64,000 nt of DNA from contig NZ_GG704780.1 in assembly GCF_000160535.1 (NCBI RefSeq), positions 431,824-495,823 on the forward strand, written 5' to 3'. How positions within the stretch are numbered: the stretch's first letter is position 1; every line of letters begins with the position of its first letter. The notes below the pieces were generated by a model. It was not told the DNA's origin, searched no databases, and saw only the letters and a list, made by a program, of their open reading frames with translations. The position numbers and the translations under genes are program-made. The stretch is from Hallella bergensis DSM 17361 (GTDB lineage Bacteria > Bacteroidota > Bacteroidia > Bacteroidales > Bacteroidaceae). Of the stretch, positions 53,601-62,436 are shown in pieces.

Positions 53601-53740
53601 GTTGCACGCTGTCATTCGTGGGTGACAATCTTTTTGCTTGGTCTCCCTATTCGGGAAGCAATCGCAATTCCTATAAGACAACCATGAGTGGCTATCCCAC
53701 AGAACGCGTATTGTCGCTGTCATTAAATATCGGTTTTTAA
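50660..53740 (+). CDS. SusC/RagA-type TonB-linked outer-membrane transporter (locus 2)
   Basis: A 1026-residue outer-membrane importer. A signal region ends near residue 26 (LAKAPAHAQA). A carboxypeptidase-regulatory-like domain follows (VDELGEPLTGVSVQQKG, about 40-115), then the TonB box region QDVVVVGAYG and the plug domain (RVRGNSSMSASNEPLWIVDG, then VLKDASATSIYGADGANG). The barrel ends SLSLNIGF with the usual aromatic last residue. There is no STN domain. Base composition is more AT-rich than in locus 1, which may point to a different history. The SusD gene starts 1 base after its stop. Confidence 0.95.
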   Translation: MKHIGKVLFALVLMGLCMPTLLAKAPAHAQAKMEKTLRRVVTGTIVDELGEPLTGVSVQQKGTSNKAITDVDGNFSLNIETQKNEELVFSYIGMKTQTVSVKEKTTVRVVLVDDATAIQDVVVVGAYGTAQKRSDLVGSAYQVNTKQLKYMPQMRIDKMLDGLIPGLKIDVNSDTPDHSRPRFNVRVRGNSSMSASNEPLWIVDGVPMFTGGSTNLMPGQSYTISPLSFINPEDIESITVLKDASATSIYGADGANGVILVTTKHGRDEKLNININTQYGISTIDKSTSAKLLNAKQYLELARESYVNAGLDPRAFPFQDNDMNSYSTTDTDWYDVFFGTGNTFQTNVSLNGNAKKTDYYISASYYENEATIKGNKQQRFSLRTNLGFQLHKKVKATINLSASYNTNDLFNMGRDYYEFLPIYSPYNPDGTFRLLNMKVTGVNPDGSPKFQKHKFLNSVAVREQNTNKQKALYVSPNFMLRYEPLKGLSYTGQFGIDFQSNVEEMYSSMKNWTGMASLEERIGYSSRQTLNLTNWTSIHRINFVRSFGKHNINGVVGFEAGARDYTTVGATGSGFINDHIRDISYANSRKGTNYSKSSRKASFLGQAAYSYDQRYYLTVNARRDGNSQFGSEARWAGFASVGTSWNIHNEKFFKIPWISVLKLRATYGTNGNSRIGTQEALGLYSYGESYAYHGKIGGVQSGTPNRKLSWETTYMTNLGLRVEVLRRFDFNFEFYRNYTKNLLSNLDVSRTTGDLRVYRNVGEIENKGIEVSITSKNFVPKKEGDFTWTTDLNLAHNSNTLKKLYNGIQKNFGTTSYIEGYDIHTYFLVRWAGVDPYDGSPMWYDAKGNITKTYNSANRVPYKNSTPKVTGGLTNTMSYQGFTLRFLLNYQFGGYGFTSFGRSSFSDGYSISTNNQAVDQLNRWRKPGEIAANPKPLWEVSTSSGMNSTRYLRNKTLIRLQNLVLSYTLPQEWLSKFGARSCTLSFVGDNLFAWSPYSGSNRNSYKTTMSGYPTERVLSLSLNIGF

Positions 53741-53741
53741 C

Positions 53742-55163
53742 ATGAAACAGAAAAGAAAATCATTCCTATATATCGTTGCCGGCCTGATACTCTCATCCTC
53801 TCTGTTGCAGAGTTGTGACAGTTTTTTGGATGTGGAGGAAAGAGGCAGAGCTACCATACCCTCGTTCCTTTCAGATCCCAATGGGTTGAAGGCAGGACTT
53901 ACAGGTGCCTACAAAACACTGTATGACTATTACAACAGCGAGTTTACAAAGTATCCGGATGTTGCCGGAAATATGGCTTTCCTCACTGTGACCTCCAGCG
54001 GAGCTAATATGATAGATCAGTACAACTATACTTCGGCAGCCGATCAGGAAACGTCAGCCGTTGGTCATATTTGGAGAAAGATATTCGTGACATTGTCAAA
54101 CGTGAACAACATCATACAATATGAACCTGTCGTTGAGGCCAGTTATCCGACAGAGACTGATCAATGCAGAAACTTGTTGGGGCAGGCGCTGTTCTTGCGG
54201 GCGCTGTGTCATTTCGACCTATGTCGTGTTTATGCCCAACCTTACAATTATACAGCAGATGCGTCACACCTCGGCGTACCCGTGCTGACCATTACACCGG
54301 GGCCTGACGACAATGTTAGTCGACAGTCTGTCAAGCAGGTTTACGAAAGAATACTCGAGGATTTGGGCGAGGCTTCAAAGTTGCTGACCGACCAAGTGGC
54401 CACCGATGCCCATTATGCCTCGCTTCAATCGGTCAATGCCTTGTATGCACGGGTTTACCTTTATATGGAGGACTGGCAGAAAGCCTTGCAACATGCTAAG
54501 TTGGCCATACATGACCAAAAGTTGTCGCAAGGCGAAGATTACCTCAAACTCTTTGACGATCTTGCTTATCAAGGCGAGGCTGTGCTGCGCCTGAGTGGGC
54601 AAGACTTGATGGGAGGCCTGCGCTCTTTCTATGAGTCGTCCTGTGTTCCGGCCGACACGCTGCTGTCACTTTATGACAAAGAAGACATCCGATTGATGTT
54701 GCTCAATCGTGATGACACGGTGAAATGCCTTAAATACCGTGCCACCAAAATACCCGATAATCAGCCTACGCGCAACGACCCGTTTGTTTTTCGGTTGTCA
54801 GAACTCTACCTGACGGCAGCCGAAGCAGCCTGTAACCTGGGCCAATACGATGTAGCGCGCACTTATGTAGGCGCTATTGTCAGCCGTGCCGTTGGAGAAC
54901 AGCGGAGCAACGACATCCTCTCGGAATGCACGGACGCCAATCTTATCAACCTGATAAGGAAAGAACGGATAAAGGAACTGTGCTTTGAGGGACACCAGCT
55001 CTACGACATCACCCGTTGGAAACAGGACTTGGTACGTGAGAACAAGACAAACTCCGTAGTCAAGCAGATGAAGTATCCCAGCGATTACTTTGTGCTTCCC
55101 ATTCCACAGGCTGAGCTGAATGCCAACACAAATATGCAGCCCAACCCCACGGTTAACCAATAA
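53742..55163 (+). CDS. SusD/RagB-type surface lipoprotein (locus 2)
   Basis: The 473-residue partner of the locus 2 transporter. The signal ends in LLQSC (cysteine 25), followed by DSFLDVEERG, the usual SusD start. The TPR-like core includes RNLLGQALFLRALCHFDLCR. The end has LIRKERIKELCFEGHQLYDI and DYFVLPIPQAELNANTNMQ, diagnostic of the family. It is almost contiguous with the susC-like gene, so the pair is cotranslated. The ligand is unknown; a peptide is likely because an M16 peptidase gene follows. Confidence 0.94.
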   Translation: MKQKRKSFLYIVAGLILSSSLLQSCDSFLDVEERGRATIPSFLSDPNGLKAGLTGAYKTLYDYYNSEFTKYPDVAGNMAFLTVTSSGANMIDQYNYTSAADQETSAVGHIWRKIFVTLSNVNNIIQYEPVVEASYPTETDQCRNLLGQALFLRALCHFDLCRVYAQPYNYTADASHLGVPVLTITPGPDDNVSRQSVKQVYERILEDLGEASKLLTDQVATDAHYASLQSVNALYARVYLYMEDWQKALQHAKLAIHDQKLSQGEDYLKLFDDLAYQGEAVLRLSGQDLMGGLRSFYESSCVPADTLLSLYDKEDIRLMLLNRDDTVKCLKYRATKIPDNQPTRNDPFVFRLSELYLTAAEAACNLGQYDVARTYVGAIVSRAVGEQRSNDILSECTDANLINLIRKERIKELCFEGHQLYDITRWKQDLVRENKTNSVVKQMKYPSDYFVLPIPQAELNANTNMQPNPTVNQ

Positions 55164-55194
55164 GATTCATCAATAAGGAAATAAGGAATTGAAA

Positions 55195-55701
55195 ATGAAC
55201 AATATTTTTAAACACCATAACCCGATGGTTGGCATCGGAAGCATGCTGAGCCTGCTTGCCATGGGCATGCTTTTGCTAATGTTCTCGTCGTGCAACAAGG
55301 ATGAGGAAGAATATTTCACCGAGCCGTTCATACGCATAGCTACCGAAACGGGAGCCTCACGCACAGTGGTCAAAAGCGATGTGAGAAATGTGAACACCTA
55401 TTATATATACCTGAGTTCCACGCCACTCTCGGCCAATCTTGAGGTTAATTATGAAGTAAAGGTAGGCAATGGACTCCAGTCCGGTGTCGACTTTGAGCTT
55501 GTTAACAAGGCCAGTGCGCTAACCTTTCTACCCGGAATCTACAACATGCCTATCCGCATTCGGTGGATGCCACACCGGGTTGACCCTGACAAGGACAACA
55601 CCATAACCATCAGCTTGGTGAGCAACAGTATGAACCTGACGATGGGCTATCCCGGCCCCGACCATTTACAGCGTGAGTTGGTTATAGAAAAGACAAACTA
55701 A
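55195..55701 (+). CDS. Putative surface lipoprotein (DUF4843/DUF1735-like)
   Basis: A 168-residue lipoprotein. I use the ATG at 55195; the frame extends back to a TTG at 55189. The signal ends in LLMFSSC, followed by NKDEEEYF, a typical surface-export signal. The rest forms one beta-sandwich-like domain with YYIYLSSTPLSANLEVNYEV and GVDFELVNKASALTFLPG, the pattern of DUF1735/Calx-beta modules in SusE-like proteins. It lies 31 bp after SusD and is probably a ligand-binding accessory. The gap after it (55702-55851) has an imperfect GCTTAC/GTAAGC hairpin and no gene. Confidence 0.75.
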   Translation: MNNIFKHHNPMVGIGSMLSLLAMGMLLLMFSSCNKDEEEYFTEPFIRIATETGASRTVVKSDVRNVNTYYIYLSSTPLSANLEVNYEVKVGNGLQSGVDFELVNKASALTFLPGIYNMPIRIRWMPHRVDPDKDNTITISLVSNSMNLTMGYPGPDHLQRELVIEKTN

Positions 55702-55851
55702 GCGTCTGCTTACAGGCTTAAATCCCTTGCCCGTAAGCATTAGTCTGTCACACTAACGAATCCTGGACCGAGCTGCCGAATGAATCTGATTAAAGAACTA
55801 TTGGCATTGTATGCTGTCGCTCTGGGTTTTTAAATAAACAAAACGAAAAGA

Positions 55852-58716
55852 ATGTTTTTGATAAACACGATCAAAAAGACAAACACGACCATTAACTCGA
55901 CCGCACGTTATAGGTGTCTCAAGACATGTCTGCTGGCAATGATAGGTTTGTTCACAGGCATGACGGCCATCTTTGCGCAGCAGTTAGATTATGCACCCAA
56001 GCTGATTAAGGGGCAACTGCCCAACGGCTTGACCTATTATATTTATCCCAACCAAACGCCTAAGGGCGAAGCTGTCTACAGACTGTTTATTAAGGCCGGT
56101 TCGGTGATGGAAGAAGATCATCAGCGCGGACTGGCCCACTTCTTAGAGCACATCGCCTTTAACGGAACCCGCCATTTCCCCGGCGACGGAATCATCAGGT
56201 TTTTGGAGTCCAAAGGTGCCAAGTTTGGTAAGGATCTCAATGCGCATACCTCTTTCAATGAGACTGTCTATAAGCTGCAGTTGCCTTCTGCCGACAAAGC
56301 AATGGTAGATTCTACGCTTACCATCTTGGCCGATTGGGCAGATGGAATGCTCATCGATTCGGTGGAAGTTGAAAAGGAGCGCGGTGTGATTATTTCCGAA
56401 TGGATTTCACGGGGCGGCACCAATCAAGACAGTGGCATGAAGCTTGTCATGGAATTGCTGAACGGTTCGAGGTTTGCCGACCGAATCACCATTGGCGACA
56501 CCGCTGTTATCCGTCACGCGTCGCCACAAGTGTTGCGCGACTATTATGAGCGATGGTACCACCCATCACTCATGGCCGTGGCTGTGGTAGGCGATATCGA
56601 CCCGCAACATATCGAGAAGACCATCCGCGAGAAGTTCTCCAACTTGCACACCCCCACGGCCGCACCGCAATGGAAACAGCCGGTCATTCCGAAATACTCC
56701 GAAAACAAGGCGGTAATCTACGAAAACGACAAGCTGAACAAAATAGAGTTCGATATGTTGCAGATATCAGACCTGCCGGGCAATGTGCAAACAGCAGAAG
56801 ACTATGGCAAGTATCTGCTTCGCGCTGTCATCGGCCGACTGTTCAAGCTGCGTTTCAATGCGTTGTCGTTTGACAATCCCGACTATGCCAAAGCATCGGT
56901 TCAACATTCCGGATTCCTCAATGCTGCAGGAGTGTCTGATGCTTCTGCCGAGCTGGTTAAGGGGAAGTTGCGTTCCGGCATTAGGGATTTCATATTGAGT
57001 CAGCAGCAAATGTATCGTTACGGCTTTACGGAATCGGAGATCGCAAGGGTGAAAAAGTCGATGCACAGCCGTATGAAAAAGAAGGTCGATGCCAGCGGCA
57101 CAGTTCGGTCAAGCGAAATCATGAACGATATCTACGGCGACTTCTATGATGGTTACAAAGCCATATCGCGAGCCGATGAGTTGGAGCTGATGGAAAAATA
57201 CCTGCCCACGATAGATTCTGTCAGCATCATCAAGAACATACAGGACGTTTTCGAGACAGAAAATATGCATTTCCTCCTTCGCGGTAAGAATCTGAAGGAC
57301 GAGTTTGAAAGCGAGCAGGATTTGTTGCAGTTCGTTAATGACACACGCCAATTACCCGTTGAGCGTTACTACAAATACTTGGACGTACCCGACGACTTGT
57401 GTGAGGTTCAGACTGGCAATCATATCGTCAGCCAGTCACCCATCGATGCCATCGACGCTGTGGACATCCGGCTCGACAACGGAGCACGGGTCATCTATCG
57501 CAAGTCGCCGACTGAAGAGGGGCGGGTCTTTCTGTCTGGTTTCCGGAAAGGTGGGCTCTATGCTGTCGACTCCACGTATTACTACACTGGGCTCATTGGC
57601 CCGAGCATCATCTCGTTGTCGGGCGCAGGCGAATTTACGCGCGATGAGCTGAGCCATTTCCTCGCCGGCAATTCGGCCTCCATGAGATTCCTTGTCGATA
57701 AACTGCGAACAGGTGTGGCCGGTTCTGCATTTACTGAAGATGCTGAAGACATGTTCAAACTGTTGTGGCTGAAATGGACACAACCCCGGCTCGACACGGC
57801 AGTCTGTCGCATCACTCTTGAAAAACTGATAGAGAGCGACAGCCTGAAGCAGGAAACACCGATGCAGGTGTTCAGCAGGGATCTGAAATGGATAATGAAC
57901 GGCAAGGACTACACCAACACGGAACTGACGGCCGACCTGGTGCGCACGGCTATTAAGCCGGCCGAGATGTTGCCGTTGCAGCATCGGTTCTACGGTTCGG
58001 CGAACGGATTCACATTTATTGTCACCGGTGACAGTGAGCTGGAGGATCTCCTGCCCTATATCAACACTTATATTGGCGCACTGCCCAAGGGACATGTTGA
58101 TACAACTTGGATAGCGGGCTATCGGGACATTCCACAGAAGGATTTGGAGTTCATTCGCCACAACGGCACCTCAAACAAGGCTACCGTCATGCTCATGTAT
58201 CAACAAGACAAGCCCTTCGGCAACAACGCAGACTTGTCTTTGCAGGCCGATGTTTCAAAGGCTGTTCTAAGAACGGCATTGCTCAAACGGCTGCGCGAGG
58301 ACATGGGCAAAGTCTATAGCGTGAGCGTTTCTTCCAGCTCAACGCCTTATCCCCGATTCCTTTCGCGTAGCACCATTGCCTTCGTCTGTGCACCCGAGGA
58401 TGCCGAACTGTTGATAGAAGAGACCGGCAAGGTGATAGAGCAGGTATTCAGCGAACCGCAGCTTTTTGCCCAGGCGCTGGACGACGTGAAGCAAAATCTT
58501 ATCAAGGATAACGGTCTGCAGAAGCAGCGCACCGTTTACTGGACTTCCGGCATTCGCAATGCTGTCTATTTCAATGATGAGAATTGGAAAGCACTAAACG
58601 ATTATGAGGAGCGCGTCAAGGTTTTGTCAATGGAGGATATACAAAACTTCCTGAAAAAGGCCATGAAGCATGCCCACCATATAAAGGCCATTCTTTATCC
58701 TGCAACGGAGAAATAG
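55852..58716 (+). CDS. M16-family zinc peptidase (pitrilysin-like), exported
   Basis: A 954-residue peptidase of the insulinase/pitrilysin type that degrades peptides inside a closed chamber. A long-n-region signal peptide ends near IFAQQ (residue 43). The inverted zinc motif HFLEH (H96, E99, H100) is intact in the first half. The second half repeats the fold without the motif, as the family requires, with KLRTGVAGSAF and the RLREDMGKVYSVSVSSS substrate-binding segment. It follows the SusD and lipoprotein genes and precedes a propeller lipoprotein in the same direction. Likely a periplasmic enzyme trimming imported peptides. Confidence 0.92.
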   Translation: MFLINTIKKTNTTINSTARYRCLKTCLLAMIGLFTGMTAIFAQQLDYAPKLIKGQLPNGLTYYIYPNQTPKGEAVYRLFIKAGSVMEEDHQRGLAHFLEHIAFNGTRHFPGDGIIRFLESKGAKFGKDLNAHTSFNETVYKLQLPSADKAMVDSTLTILADWADGMLIDSVEVEKERGVIISEWISRGGTNQDSGMKLVMELLNGSRFADRITIGDTAVIRHASPQVLRDYYERWYHPSLMAVAVVGDIDPQHIEKTIREKFSNLHTPTAAPQWKQPVIPKYSENKAVIYENDKLNKIEFDMLQISDLPGNVQTAEDYGKYLLRAVIGRLFKLRFNALSFDNPDYAKASVQHSGFLNAAGVSDASAELVKGKLRSGIRDFILSQQQMYRYGFTESEIARVKKSMHSRMKKKVDASGTVRSSEIMNDIYGDFYDGYKAISRADELELMEKYLPTIDSVSIIKNIQDVFETENMHFLLRGKNLKDEFESEQDLLQFVNDTRQLPVERYYKYLDVPDDLCEVQTGNHIVSQSPIDAIDAVDIRLDNGARVIYRKSPTEEGRVFLSGFRKGGLYAVDSTYYYTGLIGPSIISLSGAGEFTRDELSHFLAGNSASMRFLVDKLRTGVAGSAFTEDAEDMFKLLWLKWTQPRLDTAVCRITLEKLIESDSLKQETPMQVFSRDLKWIMNGKDYTNTELTADLVRTAIKPAEMLPLQHRFYGSANGFTFIVTGDSELEDLLPYINTYIGALPKGHVDTTWIAGYRDIPQKDLEFIRHNGTSNKATVMLMYQQDKPFGNNADLSLQADVSKAVLRTALLKRLREDMGKVYSVSVSSSSTPYPRFLSRSTIAFVCAPEDAELLIEETGKVIEQVFSEPQLFAQALDDVKQNLIKDNGLQKQRTVYWTSGIRNAVYFNDENWKALNDYEERVKVLSMEDIQNFLKKAMKHAHHIKAILYPATEK

Positions 58717-58805
58717 GAAGTTAGATACTCCCTTTTGTAATAAGGAATGAAAATTAAAGCACATATAAGTTTAACAGGACATCACTGTCCATAAATTATT
58801 GAATA

Positions 58806-60332
58806 ATGAAAATAAAAGATTTTATCAAGGCAACATGCTTCACCCTGATGGCTGTCATGACGCTGGTGGCATGTTCCGACAATGAGGAAGAAGCTCCCAA
58901 GGCAGAGCAAGCATCATTGGTTTCTTTCGGTTTCTATGCAGAAGACAATCCCGGCATCTTGTCTAAGGACTACGTTGCAACGGTTCCCAAGTTCACCGAA
59001 GCAGCTACGTCTTATGAGATAGAGATTCCCATGCCGGCCATGGTGGACAAATCGGCCCTCGTGGCTCGCTTCACCGTTAGCGAGGGCAACAAGACTTTGG
59101 TAGACGGCGTGAAACAGGTGAGCCAATCTACCAAAAACAATTTCACGGCTCCGGTAGATTATATCGTCTCCAATTCAAACGGCACACAAAACCTGCGCTA
59201 CACGGTAACGATAACCAAAGCATCAAATATGGTTTGGTCTGAAGCACCTTCGATCGGAACGGCAACGCTTTATAGTGCACCGGTGTTGAGAATTAATCCC
59301 AAAGACAACACACCCTATGTAGCCTTTAAGGTACGTGCCGACGAAGCCAATGCAGAGGCTGCCAACAAGATGTCTGTCATGCGTCTTGCCGATGGAGCTT
59401 GGGCAAAGGTTGGAGCCCTGGGCTTCAGCAATGAAGTTTACGGGTCTGAGGTAGATTTTGTCATTACTTCTGATGGCACACCCTACGTAGCCTATGCAGA
59501 TAAGGAAGCCGAGATGAGAGGTGCAGTGACCGCAAAGAAGTTTAATGGTTCGAAATGGGAGACCGTTGGCGATGTTGGCTTCTCCAACACCCAGGCTACT
59601 TATCTGGGTCTCGGCGTATTTGGCAATGAATTGCTTGTCACACAAATCAACAGTGCCTCCAAGAATAGTCCGTTTGCGCGCAGGACGCTCGTGGTATCCA
59701 ACTATAAGAACGGATGGAGCACGGATTACCTTTCCTTGTTTGGCTCTGGCAAGCAGGTCGGTTCTTCTACCCTGAAGTACAGTGGTAACAAGGCATATCT
59801 CTACGTTTTGACAAGAGGAGATGCGAAATATTCTATTTTCGAATACGAAAATTCAGCATGGAAGGCCATCGTTGAGGATAAGCTGCAGGCAAATGCGACA
59901 CATACCTTCTTGAAGGGTGCCAACATGGACGTAGCCCCCGACGGTTCGCTTTATCTTATCAATATGGACGACGCCGACAAGAATGGCGAATATTACCCAC
60001 GTCTGCAAAGATATGATGCCAAGACCAAAACCTGGGAAACGGTCGGAGGAAACAAACTGGATTTCGGTTTCCCGTACGACCGCCACAACGATGTAAAGAT
60101 AGCTGTGGCTCCCGATGGAACGCCATACGTGTTCTATACAGACAAGAACGACCAAAACTATCCAAAGTTTGTCTACATGGATGCTGAGACCAAACAATGG
60201 ACTAAACCTGTTACGATAGCAAAGACCAAGGCTTCAGAACTCAGCGCGGCATTTACATCAACGGGTGTTGCATACGTTGTGTTTGTAGATGATGATAGCA
60301 AATTACATACATTCATGTATGCTGAGAAGTAA
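58806..60332 (+). CDS. Surface lipoprotein with an N-terminal DUF5018-like domain and beta-propeller
   Basis: A 508-residue lipoprotein: signal ending in TLVAC (cysteine 23), then SDNEEEA, a surface-export signal. Residues about 35-135 form a beta domain (TSYEIEIPMPAMVDKSALVA, NLRYTVTITKA) of the type found at the front of Bacteroidetes adhesin-like lipoproteins. From about 140 a propeller begins, with blades repeating phrases such as TPYVAFKVRAD, GTPYVAYADKE, GSLYLINMDD and GTPYVFYTDK. No catalytic motif is evident; binding to a surface or peptide substrate is the simplest guess. GGACA/TGTCC forms a small hairpin upstream (58777-58790). Confidence 0.8.
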   Translation: MKIKDFIKATCFTLMAVMTLVACSDNEEEAPKAEQASLVSFGFYAEDNPGILSKDYVATVPKFTEAATSYEIEIPMPAMVDKSALVARFTVSEGNKTLVDGVKQVSQSTKNNFTAPVDYIVSNSNGTQNLRYTVTITKASNMVWSEAPSIGTATLYSAPVLRINPKDNTPYVAFKVRADEANAEAANKMSVMRLADGAWAKVGALGFSNEVYGSEVDFVITSDGTPYVAYADKEAEMRGAVTAKKFNGSKWETVGDVGFSNTQATYLGLGVFGNELLVTQINSASKNSPFARRTLVVSNYKNGWSTDYLSLFGSGKQVGSSTLKYSGNKAYLYVLTRGDAKYSIFEYENSAWKAIVEDKLQANATHTFLKGANMDVAPDGSLYLINMDDADKNGEYYPRLQRYDAKTKTWETVGGNKLDFGFPYDRHNDVKIAVAPDGTPYVFYTDKNDQNYPKFVYMDAETKQWTKPVTIAKTKASELSAAFTSTGVAYVVFVDDDSKLHTFMYAEK

Positions 60333-60360
60333 TTTTCTGAACTCAAATGATAAAAGGGGG

Positions 60361-61917
60361 ATGAGTGTACGCTCATACCCCTTTGTCATTACTGCCTGTC
60401 TGCTGCTGATAGGCATGCCTACATATGCAAAGCGAACAAAGCTCTTAGGCTCTCGTCATCGCATGCCTGTTGTCTCGGGCGTGGTTTTTCATGATTCCAA
60501 CGGCAACGGACTCCTCGATGCACGTGAAGAAAGGCTCGCCGGACTTCCTGTGTCGAACGGCGACACGGTGGTTCTCACGAATACACGGGGATATTATGCC
60601 CTGCCCGTGCGAAAGGGGCAAAGCGTATTCCCAATTCTGCCGGCCAACTACACCCTGCCTACTTGCCGGGCGGTGAACAGCTGTTTTCATTATCAGCAGT
60701 GCGGCAATGCCGCGAAAGTGGACTTTGCCTTGAAGAAGAAGGATCCCAAGCATCGGTTCACGCTGAATGCCATTGGTGACGTTCAGGTTTCAGATCATCA
60801 GGAAATTGAATATGCCATGCGCACCATTTGGCCGGAATTGCTCGGGAAGGACTCGGCAGAGGTTAATATTTTTATGGGCGACCTGGTAAACAACAACCTG
60901 CCACTGCTCGGCGAAGTGGACGAGCTGATCAGCCAGTTGCCCTCGCCGTCATGGACCATTCTCGGCAATCATGACCGCGATGTCGACAGCATCCGTGAAA
61001 ACCAGAACATATCCTTTAACCGGACATTTGGTGCCGATGCCTATGCGTTCAACGAGGGGGAGGTGCATTTTATCTGCCTGAACAATGTCTACGGACTTGG
61101 AAACCGGGGATATGAAGGCCGCATAGACGACGCGCAGCTGTCTTTCATCAGGAACGACATCAAGTATGTTCCTTCAACCCGCCGCATCGTGCTGTGCATG
61201 CACATTCCTCTGGCCTTTACAAAAAATGCCTCAGAAGTGCTGAATCTGTTGCAGGGGCGTGGCGATGTCCTTGTTCTGAGCGGACACCTGCACCAAATTC
61301 GCAGGTTCTTCCTGCACGGACCGGGTGTGCGTGCGCACGAATTGGGCGTTGGTGCAGCGTGTGGCTTTTGGTGGGTAGGCGAAAAGAACTGGCAGGGCGT
61401 GCCGTCGGCCTTGCAGCAACAGGGAAGTCCCCGCAACTACTTTGTCTTGGATTTCGACGGTGCCAAATATCAGTTCAGGTACAAAGGCATAGGTCTGGAT
61501 TCCCGAAAACAGATGTCGATCTATGTCACGGGTATCGACTCTACCGAACACCATCTGCGCGATTTCAAGCAAGTGGACGCTGGAGAGCTGATCGTCAATG
61601 TTTATGGCGGTTGCGACAGCACGCGCGTTTTCTGCCGACTGGACGGCGGGCAATGGATGGAATGCGGTAAACGTGAGATGATAGATCCATACGTAGCACG
61701 TGCGCGCGAGTTGAATTTGCGGAAAGTTTACCCCACATTGTTTTCGCGAATGAATCCGTTCCGTAATCGGAGTTCGCAACAAATATGGACAATTACGTTG
61801 CCGGAACAATACCGTGCGGGCACGCATACCGTGGAAGTCGAGGCCTCCGACAAGTTCGGATTTGAGGCATCGGGAATTAGGAGTTTCTGTTTCCCGACAG
61901 ACAAAACCTCGGAATAG
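60361..61917 (+). CDS. Exported calcineurin-like phosphoesterase with N- and C-terminal beta domains
   Basis: A 518-residue protein. I use the ATG at 60361, 28 bp after the lipoprotein stop; the earlier frame overlaps that gene. A signal peptide (ending YAKR region) precedes a SdrD/MetallophosN-type beta domain with a calcium-like loop HDSNGNGLLD. The phosphoesterase domain then shows NAIGDVQVSD, FMGDLVNN, LGNHDRDVD, CMHIPLAF and SGHLHQIRR, so the two-metal site is complete. A C-terminal domain of about 165 residues follows, as in other Bacteroidetes members. Substrate unknown; cell-wall teichoic-like polymers, phosphoproteins or nucleotides are all possible. Placement after the peptidase locus suggests phosphopeptides, a guess. 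Confidence 0.85.
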   Translation: MSVRSYPFVITACLLLIGMPTYAKRTKLLGSRHRMPVVSGVVFHDSNGNGLLDAREERLAGLPVSNGDTVVLTNTRGYYALPVRKGQSVFPILPANYTLPTCRAVNSCFHYQQCGNAAKVDFALKKKDPKHRFTLNAIGDVQVSDHQEIEYAMRTIWPELLGKDSAEVNIFMGDLVNNNLPLLGEVDELISQLPSPSWTILGNHDRDVDSIRENQNISFNRTFGADAYAFNEGEVHFICLNNVYGLGNRGYEGRIDDAQLSFIRNDIKYVPSTRRIVLCMHIPLAFTKNASEVLNLLQGRGDVLVLSGHLHQIRRFFLHGPGVRAHELGVGAACGFWWVGEKNWQGVPSALQQQGSPRNYFVLDFDGAKYQFRYKGIGLDSRKQMSIYVTGIDSTEHHLRDFKQVDAGELIVNVYGGCDSTRVFCRLDGGQWMECGKREMIDPYVARARELNLRKVYPTLFSRMNPFRNRSSQQIWTITLPEQYRAGTHTVEVEASDKFGFEASGIRSFCFPTDKTSE

Positions 61918-62071
61918 GATGTTTTTGTAGAAAGAGTGTCCTGTCGGTTCAAGGGATATGTCCGACAACTGCAAGTCTTTGCAGGAACTTTCCGGTACCG
62001 ACGCTCATTGCTTTCTACATTTTCCAAATCATGCCGGTAGGTCACTGTATCGGTGTGAATTGTTGATCGTT

Positions 62072-62436
62072 GTAAAATAAAACAACCAAATTTTGGTGAC
62101 TAATTTAGGAACATCTGGAGAAAAAAACGCCATGTTTTGGTTGATGTTTTTTAGCTGAGACACTGTGAAATTTTCCAAGGTCTTGCCTTTGCTGTCTTAT
62201 GGCAATGTGTTTGGGGCTTCGTCGTTGTGCGAATGAGCCTGCATCGCCCTGCCATTCGAGCCTAAACGTTGTGCCATTCGTATGTAGTCGTGGCTGAAGA
62301 AAATAGAGATTCCCGGAGTTTTTTTGTTAACTTACTGATTGCCAGTTATCTGCAAATATCCGCATATTTCCCGTATTTCGGGCGTAATCCAATTTGTTTT
62401 CAAATTCGCGAAATATGGAAGGGTGTTTGTAAATAA
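62072..62436 (-). repeat. Dispersed intergenic element, copy 5 (reverse orientation)
   Basis: On the minus strand end A begins TATTTACAAACACCC. Its hairpin has outer arms TATTTCG/CGAAATA and inner arms AATTTG/CAAATT; CTGGCAATCAG follows. The 22-bp units lie from 62286 down to 62177; the unit at 62264-62243 begins TAGGCTCGAATGGCAGG. End B reads AAAACATGGCGTTTTTTTC at about 62136-62118. It fills most of the 882-bp gap before the MFS gene. Positions 62437-62739 show nothing convincing, apart from short open frames. Confidence 0.85.

Noticed and set aside
55707..55738. GCTTAC/GTAAGC hairpin before the M16 gene as a terminator
   Set aside because: It has a mismatch, a long loop and no T tract; the locus probably continues through it.
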